A stretch of DNA of 48,666 bases from a virus: IMG/VR virus record IMGVR_UViG_3300025164_000005, positions 1 to 48,666 of that record; one strand, 5' to 3'. Positions 37,638 to 44,720 of the stretch are shown here, piece by piece. The position numbers and the translations under genes are program-made. The notes below the pieces were generated by a model. It was not told the origin of the DNA and ran no database searches. It was given only the letters and a program-made list of their open reading frames with translations. Numbering within the stretch: position 1 is the stretch's first letter; every line of letters begins with the position of its first letter.

Positions 37638-38465
37638 ATGCTGACAACGCAAAGTCCGGAAGCTCAACGGTTTTTAAGGGAGCGAGATGCCATGATGGCC
37701 GAAAACATTCAGCGCGTGCGCTTGAAGATAAGCCCCCACCGGCCGGCCCATGAAGTGTTGAAGGACGGGGAATGGGCAGGGCAACGATGCTTCATTATCG
37801 GCGGCGGCCCGTCGCTCTTGGGTTTCGACTTCGAGCGCTTGCGCGGGCGCGGGCGTATCATCGCTATCAACAAAGCGTATCTGGACGTGCCGTTTGCCGA
37901 CATCCTGTTTTTCATGGATGGGAGTACGACCACATTCTACGGCCTGGTACAAAACGGGCGACTCGCGCCCGGCTGTCTTGAGAAGTGGAATGAATTCAAA
38001 GGCTATAAGGTTTTCCTTAACATTCTGGGCCGGAAACTCGATGACGTTTATTCAATCCGCGGTGCCGGCCGCGTAGGGCTATCGAACTCACTTCGGAAGG
38101 GAATTTATCATGGGAATAATTCGGGCGTTGGGGCAATAGGATTGGCCGTCTGCCTCGGCGCCAATCCGATATACCTCCTGGGGATTGATTGCAAATTCTC
38201 GGGAGGCCGATCGCATTATCACGGGGGATACCCGGGGAAGATGCCGGAGAGCGTGTTCAAATCTTTTACGCGGGATTTCGAGCGGATGAACCGATTCATC
38301 AGGCGGACACAATTCAAGGTAATAAATTTGAATCCGGAATCCGGACTTCGATGTTTTCCGTTCTCAACAATAAAAGAGGTATTGGGTGATGGCAAGATAC
38401 ACGAAGCTAAAATCCAGCCAGTGGGTCAGGCCGAGGCGCAGGGGCTACAAAATGATGTGTTGTGA
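37638..38465 (+). CDS. DUF115-like (glycosyl/sialyltransferase-related) protein
   Basis: The 275-residue product has R-C-F-I-I-G-G-G-P-S-L-L-G-F-D near residue 50, I-I-A-I-N-K-A-Y-L and F-F-M-D-G-S-T-T, as in the DUF115 family related to sialyltransferases and motility-accessory transferases. Further motifs are I-Y-L-L-G-I-D-C-K-F and Y-H-G-G-Y-P-G. It opens the glycan island. The C-terminal 25 residues overlap the next gene by 77 bp. Confidence 0.65.
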   Translation: MLTTQSPEAQRFLRERDAMMAENIQRVRLKISPHRPAHEVLKDGEWAGQRCFIIGGGPSLLGFDFERLRGRGRIIAINKAYLDVPFADILFFMDGSTTTFYGLVQNGRLAPGCLEKWNEFKGYKVFLNILGRKLDDVYSIRGAGRVGLSNSLRKGIYHGNNSGVGAIGLAVCLGANPIYLLGIDCKFSGGRSHYHGGYPGKMPESVFKSFTRDFERMNRFIRRTQFKVINLNPESGLRCFPFSTIKEVLGDGKIHEAKIQPVGQAEAQGLQNDVL

Positions 38466-38589
38466 TTGCGGCTTGGTTCATCGGCTTGAATTCCGATTGG
38501 TCAAAGAAGGGCGACGAAGAAATTGGATCGAATTCCGGGCCGAGCGTGATAACCGTGCGACTGGTCAGGCGAGGAGATGGATGAAATGA
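38389..38589 (+). CDS. Small Cys-containing phage protein
   Basis: The 66-residue product starts M-A-R-Y-T-K-L-K-S-S-Q-W and contains M-M-C-C-D-C-G-L-V-H-R-L-E-F-R-L. I recognise this short signature from many uncharacterised phage proteins. AGAGG upstream favours ATG 38389. It overlaps both neighbours. Confidence 0.6.
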   Translation: MARYTKLKSSQWVRPRRRGYKMMCCDCGLVHRLEFRLVKEGRRRNWIEFRAERDNRATGQARRWMK

Positions 38590-39356
38590 TAACCGCGATC
38601 ACTCCGACCGGCGACCGTCCCCTGGCCTTTGCACTGTGTCAAAGATGGATGGAAAGACAAACGGTTTGGCCTACGCAATGGCTCGTAATCGATGATGGGA
38701 AGACCCCATTGAAAATCGATTTATCATTCTCTTTCATTAAGTACATCAGGCGCGAACCCTTGCCCTCCGATCCGAAGCATACGCTTTGTCAAAATCTTTC
38801 GGCTGCACTGCCGTTCATTACGGGGGATAAGATCATCATCATCGAGGATGACGAATATTATGCTCCTGAATATTTAGCGGGGATGGCTGCTCGACTTGCT
38901 TATCATGAGGTGGTCGGAATTAAAAACAGCAAATATTATCATCTTCCATCCGGCGGGCATTGTACTCATTCAAATGGCAGCCATGCTTCCTTAGCCCAGA
39001 CGGCATTCAGATCGGCATCCCTTCCGGCGTTTAAGCGGTGCTTGGACATGAGGAGTCAGCAATTTCTTGATATTCGGTTGTGGCAAAGAACATACCGAAC
39101 CCTTCGCGGGTTTCTTTTCATCGATGAGCCGCCGCTCTATTTGGGCATCAAAGGATTGCCGGGCCGTCCGGGAATCGGAATTGGACATGATGAGAAACAA
39201 TATCGCGAATTTGATACACCCGCTCGGGATAGGCTCAAAAGCTGGGTGCCCGGCGACTATCAAGTCTATCTGGACATTTTGAGCGGCAAACTTAGTGAGC
39301 AGAATTCTCGATCCTATTTCATGGGAGAACAGAATGGGCTTCATCCCGAAGTTTAA
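38586..39356 (+). CDS. GT-A glycosyltransferase
   Basis: The 256-residue product (ATG in an ATGA overlap, with GAGGAG upstream) has the family-2-like start I-T-A-I-T-P-T-G-D-R-P. It also has L-V-I-D-D-G-K and the metal-binding I-I-I-E-D-D-E-Y-Y near residue 98. It probably transfers a sugar from a nucleotide donor. The surrounding genes suggest modification of a virion or host glycan. Confidence 0.7.
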   Translation: MITAITPTGDRPLAFALCQRWMERQTVWPTQWLVIDDGKTPLKIDLSFSFIKYIRREPLPSDPKHTLCQNLSAALPFITGDKIIIIEDDEYYAPEYLAGMAARLAYHEVVGIKNSKYYHLPSGGHCTHSNGSHASLAQTAFRSASLPAFKRCLDMRSQQFLDIRLWQRTYRTLRGFLFIDEPPLYLGIKGLPGRPGIGIGHDEKQYREFDTPARDRLKSWVPGDYQVYLDILSGKLSEQNSRSYFMGEQNGLHPEV

Positions 39357-39924
39357 CGAGTTGATGCACAGTGTAGATGCGGAGCGAAGGACGCTCGGCC
39401 AGTGTCGTCCGGAATGGCAGCAGTTCATGGAATATGCGGCGGGATATTTCAAGAATCGGGGGTTGGAGCATCCGGTTGTCGTTGAGATCGGGATTTGCGC
39501 CGACGCCCAGAAGCGGTTTTATAGGGAGATCATGGGGGCTGAGCATATCGGGATAGACGTAGATCGGCGAACGAACCCGAATATTTTGGGCGATTCGCTT
39601 AAGGTCGAGACGATAGAGAAATTGAAGGAACGACTTGATGGGAGGGCAATCGATCTTCTCTTTCTCGACGGAAACCATACCTATGATTACGTGAAATTCG
39701 AGTACGAGAATTACGGCCCGATGACACAACACCTTATCGCTTTCCATGACCTGGTTTGTATGGAGGAGGGCATCGGCGTTGAGGTTCATCGGTTGTGGCA
39801 GGAAATCTGCGCGGCCGAAAAGGCCCATTGCCTGCTCACATTCTATCGTCACAATGACAGCAAAACCGTTTGGCCGGGCCATGAAATGGGAATTGGGGTT
39901 ATTGTCAAGGGGAGCGAGGGATGA
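39334..39924 (+). CDS. Class I SAM-dependent methyltransferase
   Basis: The 196-residue product has V-V-V-E-I-G-I-C-A-D-A-Q (SAM-binding loop), I-G-I-D-V-D, L-L-F-L-D-G-N-H-T-Y-D-Y and A-F-H-D-L-V. This is the pattern of methyltransf_24-type small-molecule and sugar methyltransferases. GGGAGAAC upstream selects ATG 39334, inside the end of the preceding gene. A role in sugar methylation is inferred from its position between glycosyltransferases. Confidence 0.7.
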   Translation: MGFIPKFNELMHSVDAERRTLGQCRPEWQQFMEYAAGYFKNRGLEHPVVVEIGICADAQKRFYREIMGAEHIGIDVDRRTNPNILGDSLKVETIEKLKERLDGRAIDLLFLDGNHTYDYVKFEYENYGPMTQHLIAFHDLVCMEEGIGVEVHRLWQEICAAEKAHCLLTFYRHNDSKTVWPGHEMGIGVIVKGSEG

Positions 39925-40649
39925 AAGTCTGCATTGTCAGTGCCTGGCATAACGAGGAACGATTGGCGCCGTTTTTCCTCAGCCATTATGCTTGGGCGGA
40001 CTCCATCATACTTCTCATCGGAAGCGATACAACGGATGCCTCGGGCGCGGTTGCAACCCGGTTTTCGAATGTCGAAATCCGGCCGATGGAATTCCCGGAC
40101 GGGCTGCTCGATGATGAGTTCAAGATCGAGGTTTTCAATCGCCTGGTTCCGGGCCTCCCCTTCGATTGGGCTTTCGCGCTCGACGCCGATGAGCTCATTT
40201 TTCCGCCCAACGGCGAGGATTCACGTGCATTCCTTGAACGCCAGAACGGGGCAACGGTTATAAACGCGGGGATGTACCAAGTTTATCGGAACCGGGCGGA
40301 AGGCCGGCTTGACCCGGCCCTGCCAGCCGTCCCGCAGCGACGTCATGGGTCGTATTGGTGGCATCATCTTAAACCGTGCATCGTTCGGCCCAATGCGGGG
40401 ATAGCGTGGGAGGTTGGGCATCATCATTTACGCAAAAACGGAACAATTAGGGTTGCCCGAGAAACATTCATCGGTGCGCATTGGGCTTTTGCCGATGAGG
40501 GAATTGCCATAGAACGCTATATCCAGGGGCGCAGCCAAAGGATGAGTCCGGAGAACCGCAAAAAACGACATGGCTTTCACACTCATCGCACGGCGGAATC
40601 CATCCTGGCGGAATGCGCCAGCCATCTTGATGATCCACAGGTATTTTAA
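39921..40649 (+). CDS. GT-A glycosyltransferase with D-A-D-E motif
   Basis: The 242-residue product starts M-K-V-C-I-V-S-A-W-H-N-E-E-R and has L-L-I-G-S-D-T-T-D and F-A-L-D-A-D-E-L-I-F. It continues with H-H-L-K-P-C-I-V-R and G-H-H-H-L-R, typical of the phage glycosyltransferases that read D-x-D-E. It overlaps its neighbours on both sides. Confidence 0.7.
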   Translation: MKVCIVSAWHNEERLAPFFLSHYAWADSIILLIGSDTTDASGAVATRFSNVEIRPMEFPDGLLDDEFKIEVFNRLVPGLPFDWAFALDADELIFPPNGEDSRAFLERQNGATVINAGMYQVYRNRAEGRLDPALPAVPQRRHGSYWWHHLKPCIVRPNAGIAWEVGHHHLRKNGTIRVARETFIGAHWAFADEGIAIERYIQGRSQRMSPENRKKRHGFHTHRTAESILAECASHLDDPQVF

Positions 40650-40966
40650 TGGTAATTGAGGGCAAATACATGCGCGGTTGCGGAAGGGCGCACTTCTCCT
40701 CATCGGCCCATGAACCGTATTTCGGGTGCCCCATGATGGGGACTTTTAACGTAAGGACGAAAATTACCATCGGCGAGTTCGCGCCGACAATCGAGAGCGA
40801 AGGGCGCAGGTATTGGCGGCTGAGAATAAACGGTGAATACGAGGCCTGGGCGTTTCGTTGGGATGGGAGCAAAATGCCCGGAACGACCTGGGAGCTTGTG
40901 AGCGAGGAACCGCTTCCGAATAAATTAAGACACGGATCGATGAAAATTGAAGTGTTGGAAATATGA
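40649..40966 (+). CDS. Small protein with RibK-like G-T-x-N-V motif
   Basis: The 105-residue product has G-C-G-R-A-H-F and P-M-M-G-T-F-N-V-R-T-K-I, reminiscent of the P-G-T-L-N-V loop of CTP-dependent riboflavin kinases (DUF120). The resemblance is short and may reflect only a shared barrel. Its place in the glycan island suggests a nucleotide- or sugar-related role. Confidence 0.5.
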   Translation: MVIEGKYMRGCGRAHFSSSAHEPYFGCPMMGTFNVRTKITIGEFAPTIESEGRRYWRLRINGEYEAWAFRWDGSKMPGTTWELVSEEPLPNKLRHGSMKIEVLEI

Positions 40967-42546
40967 GAAGATTTCCCAAGATCCTATTTCGCGTCCCGTG
41001 GTGGTGGGATGATTTTATTGAAAAATTGACTGCCGGTGAGGTTTATTCCAAGGGCGAAAAAGGCGATTCAGGCGATCCCGGGGCGCCCGGATTACAAGGC
41101 GAACAGGGATTTCAGGGATTGGATGGTTCTCCCGGGCCGCAAGGCCCGGTTGGATCACAGGGCTTACAGGGAAATCAAGGAAGCGCCGGTGTTCAAGGCA
41201 TAAATGGCGATCCGGGAGTTCAGGGCGACCAGGGTCCCCAGGGAAATATTGGGAATCAAGGTCCACAGGGCGTGCAGGGTGACCCATCTTCAATTCAGGG
41301 TCCCCAAGGATTTCAGGGCGGCATCGGGTTCCAGGGCCCCCAGGGGGAGGCTTCAACCATTCCCGGGCCGCAAGGATCACAGGGCAATGTCGGTAGTCAG
41401 GGCTTTCAAGGCGTGGACGGACCAACCGGCTCACAGGGGTCGCAGGGCGCAACGGGAAGCCAGGGTGTACAAGGATTTCAAGGATTAAAGGGTGACAAGG
41501 GCGATACGGGGAATGCTGGTCCGCAAGGATTTCAGGGAGAAGTCGGCTCTATAGGCCTACAGGGTACCCAAGGCGAAATCGGCTCTATAGGTCCGCAAGG
41601 TAATACGGGCGTACAGGGAACACAAGGATTTCAGGGAACCCAGGGAACTCAAGGCATAATTGGTGAAACCGGGACCCAGGGCGCAACGGGATCACAGGGA
41701 TCACAGGGGGCACCCTCTACCGTCCAGGGACCCCAAGGAACGCAAGGGACTGTTGGCGCACAGGGTTTTCAAGGCGAGCCATCAACGATCCAGGGTCCCC
41801 AGGGTGCTGTGGGATCTCCGGGATCACAGGGCGATCAGGGATTCCAAGGTACTCAAGGAAACCAAGGAAACGTAGGCGGAACGGGTCCTCAAGGCAACCA
41901 AGGCAATCAGGGTTTCCAGGGAGAAGCATCGACCGTCCAAGGACCGCAAGGGTTCCAGGGTAACCAGGGCAACCAGGGGAATCAAGGAACCCAGGGGGTC
42001 CAGGGCGCGCCTTCCACGGTCCAAGGGCCACAGGGCGATTCCGGTTCTCAAGGAAACCAAGGTTATCAAGGCACGCAGGGGACCCAAGGTGTTCAGGGCG
42101 CGCAAGGGGTTCAATCCGCCTGGGCCATTCAGGGTGCACAGATGCAGTTGACCGCCCAGGCCTTCGCCAACATCACCGGGTGCACCACCGGAGTTCTCGC
42201 AACGAGCGCAACCTATGAAGTAGAGGCCGTTGTCGGTCAGCAATGTACGGGTACCCAAGGACTCCAATGGGCAATTCAATGCAGCGTTGCCGGTGCTACG
42301 CTTGAGGCGCAGGTGCATGGTCCCCAAACAACTACTGCCTATAAAGGTTATCGGCTTAGCGCTCAAGGCGTTCAGAGTACGGCAATCGGCAATATCTCCG
42401 GGGACAATGTCCTCCTGATTAAAGGCATTATGATAACACCGGGAAGCGGTTCTCCGACCATCGGACTTCAGGCCAAAGGAGTACAGGCTACCGTGACCCC
42501 GTATATCAGGGCCAATTCTTATCTGAAGGTGACAAGAATCGCATGA
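40963..42546 (+). CDS. Collagen-like fibre protein
   Basis: The 527-residue product has an N-terminal hydrophobic/Trp segment (V-P-W-W-W-D-D-F), a Gly-X-Y tract from about residue 31 to 384 and a C-terminal globular domain (about 385-527). Most Y positions are Gln (G-x-Q-G-x-Q), and proline is scarce, so the triple helix must rely on other side chains. The tract is interrupted six times by S-[ST]-[IV]-[QP] (about residues 109, 131, 252, 274, 323, 351). The head domain, A-W-A-I-Q, T-C-T-T-G-V-L-A-T-S-A-T-Y-E-V-E-A-V-V and N-S-Y-L-K-V-T-R-I, is common at the end of phage fibres. It is probably a trimeric fibre, head- or tail-attached. Confidence 0.8.
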   Translation: MRRFPKILFRVPWWWDDFIEKLTAGEVYSKGEKGDSGDPGAPGLQGEQGFQGLDGSPGPQGPVGSQGLQGNQGSAGVQGINGDPGVQGDQGPQGNIGNQGPQGVQGDPSSIQGPQGFQGGIGFQGPQGEASTIPGPQGSQGNVGSQGFQGVDGPTGSQGSQGATGSQGVQGFQGLKGDKGDTGNAGPQGFQGEVGSIGLQGTQGEIGSIGPQGNTGVQGTQGFQGTQGTQGIIGETGTQGATGSQGSQGAPSTVQGPQGTQGTVGAQGFQGEPSTIQGPQGAVGSPGSQGDQGFQGTQGNQGNVGGTGPQGNQGNQGFQGEASTVQGPQGFQGNQGNQGNQGTQGVQGAPSTVQGPQGDSGSQGNQGYQGTQGTQGVQGAQGVQSAWAIQGAQMQLTAQAFANITGCTTGVLATSATYEVEAVVGQQCTGTQGLQWAIQCSVAGATLEAQVHGPQTTTAYKGYRLSAQGVQSTAIGNISGDNVLLIKGIMITPGSGSPTIGLQAKGVQATVTPYIRANSYLKVTRIA

Positions 42547-43754
42547 TCAGCATTTTTACGCCCACGCATGATTCCCGGTTTTTACCGGAAATCTATGAAA
42601 GCCTCAAGGAGCAGACCGTCAAAGACTGGGAGTGGGTAGTGCTTTATAACAACGGCGGCGAGCCGGTGGAATTCAAGGATTCGAGAGTAAAGCCTCACAT
42701 CGCCTTCAAGGCTCCGGAATGGGTCGGACCCCTAAAAGCGATGGCTTGCGAAAAAGCGACCGGAGACATCCTGCTGGAATTGGACCACGATGATTTGCTT
42801 TTGCCGACGGCCCTGGAGGAGGTCGAAAGGGCGTTTAGAAATAAGGAGGTCGGTTTCGTCTATTCAAACTCAATCCATGCCACGGGGGATTTGGAGAAAA
42901 CGCCGAGATATGATGAACGATTTGGATGGAAATACCGGGAGATTGAATACAAGGGCCGATTGCTCGATGAATACATTTCTTTCGACCCGACGCCGAATGC
43001 GGTGAGTAAAATTTGGTTTGCCCCGGACCATCTCAAGGCCTGGCGGCGGGAAGTTTATGAAAAAGTCGGCGGTCACGATAAAGCGATGCGGATTCTCGAC
43101 GACGCCGATCTGATGTGTCGGACATATCTTGAAACGAAATTCCATCACATCGATAAGCCACTCTATATCTACAGAATCCACGGACAAAATACATGGCTGA
43201 AACATAACGAGGAAATCCAGAACAACGTCTATAGGCTTTACGATAAATACATCGATGGCCTTGCCGAGAAATGGGCCGACGACAGCAAGCTTTTGAAGAT
43301 CGAACTCGGCGGCAGGATGTTTGCGCGGAAGGGGTTCAAAACTGTCGATATTAAGAATGCGGACATTACGACTGATCTTAATAAGCCGTGGCCGTTCGAT
43401 GATTCATCGGTCGGCGTTATTCGGGCGCTTGATATTTTTGAGCATCTTAAAGACCCGCTTTTTACAATGCAAGAACTCTATCGCGTGCTGGTTCCCGGCG
43501 GATACGCTTTCATCCACGTGCCATCAACCGACGGGCGCGGGGCCTTCGCCGATCCTACGCATGTCTCATTCTGGAATGAAAGAAGTTTCCAATATTACAC
43601 CGATCAAAAAGTGGCTCAATTTATAGATAGCCCGGTAAGGTTTCAGGCCACCCGACTTTTCACAACCGAAATGAACGGCGATCGAGTTTGCTGGACCATC
43701 GCCCATCTCATTAAGCTCGCCGGCCAGCGGGTCCCTGGGGAGGTTTTGATATGA
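42543..43754 (+). CDS. Fusion of GT2 glycosyltransferase and methyltransferase-like domain
   Basis: The 403-residue product has an N-terminal GT2 domain: I-F-T-P-T-H-D-S-R-F near the start, L-L-E-L-D-H-D-D around residue 80, and Y-R-I-H-G-Q-N-T-W near 215. From about residue 250 a class I methyltransferase-like domain follows, with D-I-K-N-A-D-I, D-I-F-E-H-L, E-L-Y-R-V-L-V-P-G-G and P-T-H-V-S-F-W-N. The normal G-x-G-x-G loop is not obvious. It may add and then methylate a sugar. It overlaps the collagen gene by ATGA, which suggests coupled expression with its likely target. Confidence 0.7.
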   Translation: MISIFTPTHDSRFLPEIYESLKEQTVKDWEWVVLYNNGGEPVEFKDSRVKPHIAFKAPEWVGPLKAMACEKATGDILLELDHDDLLLPTALEEVERAFRNKEVGFVYSNSIHATGDLEKTPRYDERFGWKYREIEYKGRLLDEYISFDPTPNAVSKIWFAPDHLKAWRREVYEKVGGHDKAMRILDDADLMCRTYLETKFHHIDKPLYIYRIHGQNTWLKHNEEIQNNVYRLYDKYIDGLAEKWADDSKLLKIELGGRMFARKGFKTVDIKNADITTDLNKPWPFDDSSVGVIRALDIFEHLKDPLFTMQELYRVLVPGGYAFIHVPSTDGRGAFADPTHVSFWNERSFQYYTDQKVAQFIDSPVRFQATRLFTTEMNGDRVCWTIAHLIKLAGQRVPGEVLI

Positions 43755-43767
43755 ACAGGAGACGCCG

Positions 43768-44244
43768 ATGTCGTTAGGATGGTTTGACGACCTGGAAGAA
43801 GCGGAAACCTATTTTGAGGAGGAACGGCTGGAGACCGAGGCCTGGGACAATCTCGCCGAAGAATCCGGCAATCTCCAGAAATCGAAGGTCCTGAAGATGG
43901 CGTATAACCGACTCTATTTTGACCCCCGATGGGAATTTCCGACCTATGCCGATGCTACTCCGGCAGAGCTCATCGTCCTCAAGAAAATGAATGGCGAGAT
44001 GGCCTATTATCTGGCGCTTCACCTGGCCGATGAGGACAGGCGCAAGGGAATCCAGGCCCAGGGCGTCATCGAGGCCGGGGTGGTCAAAGAGAAATACGCC
44101 GAGGGAATGCTGATGGCGGTTCCTGTTCCGCCACCCGTCATAGCCTTGGCCGAATATTTTGTTCCCGAAAAGCCCTCCTTCGGCGCCATCGATCTGGCGC
44201 GAGATGAGGAGGAGTCGGTCAAAACAAAGGTGCATAAATTTTGA
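43768..44244 (+). CDS. Head-tail connector/adaptor-like protein
   Basis: The 158-residue product is helical. Its pattern Y-F-E-E-E-R-L-E-T-E-A-W-D-N-L, L-K-M-A-Y-N-R-L-Y-F-D and A-T-P-A-E-L-I-V-L-K, then E-M-A-Y-Y-L-A-L-H-L and R-K-G-I-Q-A-Q-G-V-I-E-A-G, matches phage adaptor proteins of the gp6/gp15 type. It uses an AGGAGACGCCG ribosome site. It is separated from the capsid gene by the glycan island and from head-closure genes by the fibre genes. Confidence 0.6.
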   Translation: MSLGWFDDLEEAETYFEEERLETEAWDNLAEESGNLQKSKVLKMAYNRLYFDPRWEFPTYADATPAELIVLKKMNGEMAYYLALHLADEDRRKGIQAQGVIEAGVVKEKYAEGMLMAVPVPPPVIALAEYFVPEKPSFGAIDLARDEEESVKTKVHKF

Positions 44245-44254
44245 GGAGGATAAG

Positions 44255-44710
44255 ATGAAAAAACTGATCCTTATCGCAATCCTGGCCCTGGCGTTCGTCG
44301 CCATGCCGGTATCGTCATCCTGGGAGAGAAGGACGGTTTTCCTGGGGGCGGCCATAGCCGTGGATGATGACGATAGCGCCGAAAACGGGACGGAGTTTAC
44401 CTGTGCCCCGGTTCGTATCGCGCAGATCAACCGACCCGGAGCCTTAACAATCTGGTTTGACCCGGATACGCCGGCCAATGTCGATATCGAATTCGAGTTC
44501 GCCGTCTCCCATGACGGGGGAGCTTCGTTTTCGACCGATGACACGGTTTACGAAATTGCCGTACCGACAGACACGCGGGCGGTCGGCGGGACGGTTCAAG
44601 TAACATGGCCGCTTCCGTTTAATGGAGTAAGCCATGTCCGGCTTGAGCGCGTCGTCGTGAACAATGGCGCCGGGGATTGCACAAACATAAATGCGGCGAT
44701 TTCATTCTGA
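44255..44710 (+). CDS. Small exported protein (signal peptide plus beta-domain)
   Basis: The 151-residue product (ATG 44255 after GAGGAGG) starts with a Sec-like signal, M-K-K-L-I-L-I-A-I-L-A-L-A-F-V-A-M, and V-S-S-S. The remainder is an Ig-like beta-sandwich by pattern (D-I-E-F-E-F-A-V-S-H-D-G-G-A-S-F), with two Cys that could form a disulphide. It is the first of four consecutive genes with export signals. Confidence 0.6.
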   Translation: MKKLILIAILALAFVAMPVSSSWERRTVFLGAAIAVDDDDSAENGTEFTCAPVRIAQINRPGALTIWFDPDTPANVDIEFEFAVSHDGGASFSTDDTVYEIAVPTDTRAVGGTVQVTWPLPFNGVSHVRLERVVVNNGAGDCTNINAAISF

Positions 44711-44720
44711 GGAGAGAGCC

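Noticed and set aside
40990-42120. Repetitive DNA that could be mistaken for a CRISPR array
   Set aside because: The repeats are short, in coding phase and encode Gly-X-Gln collagen units. No constant repeat with unique spacers is present.
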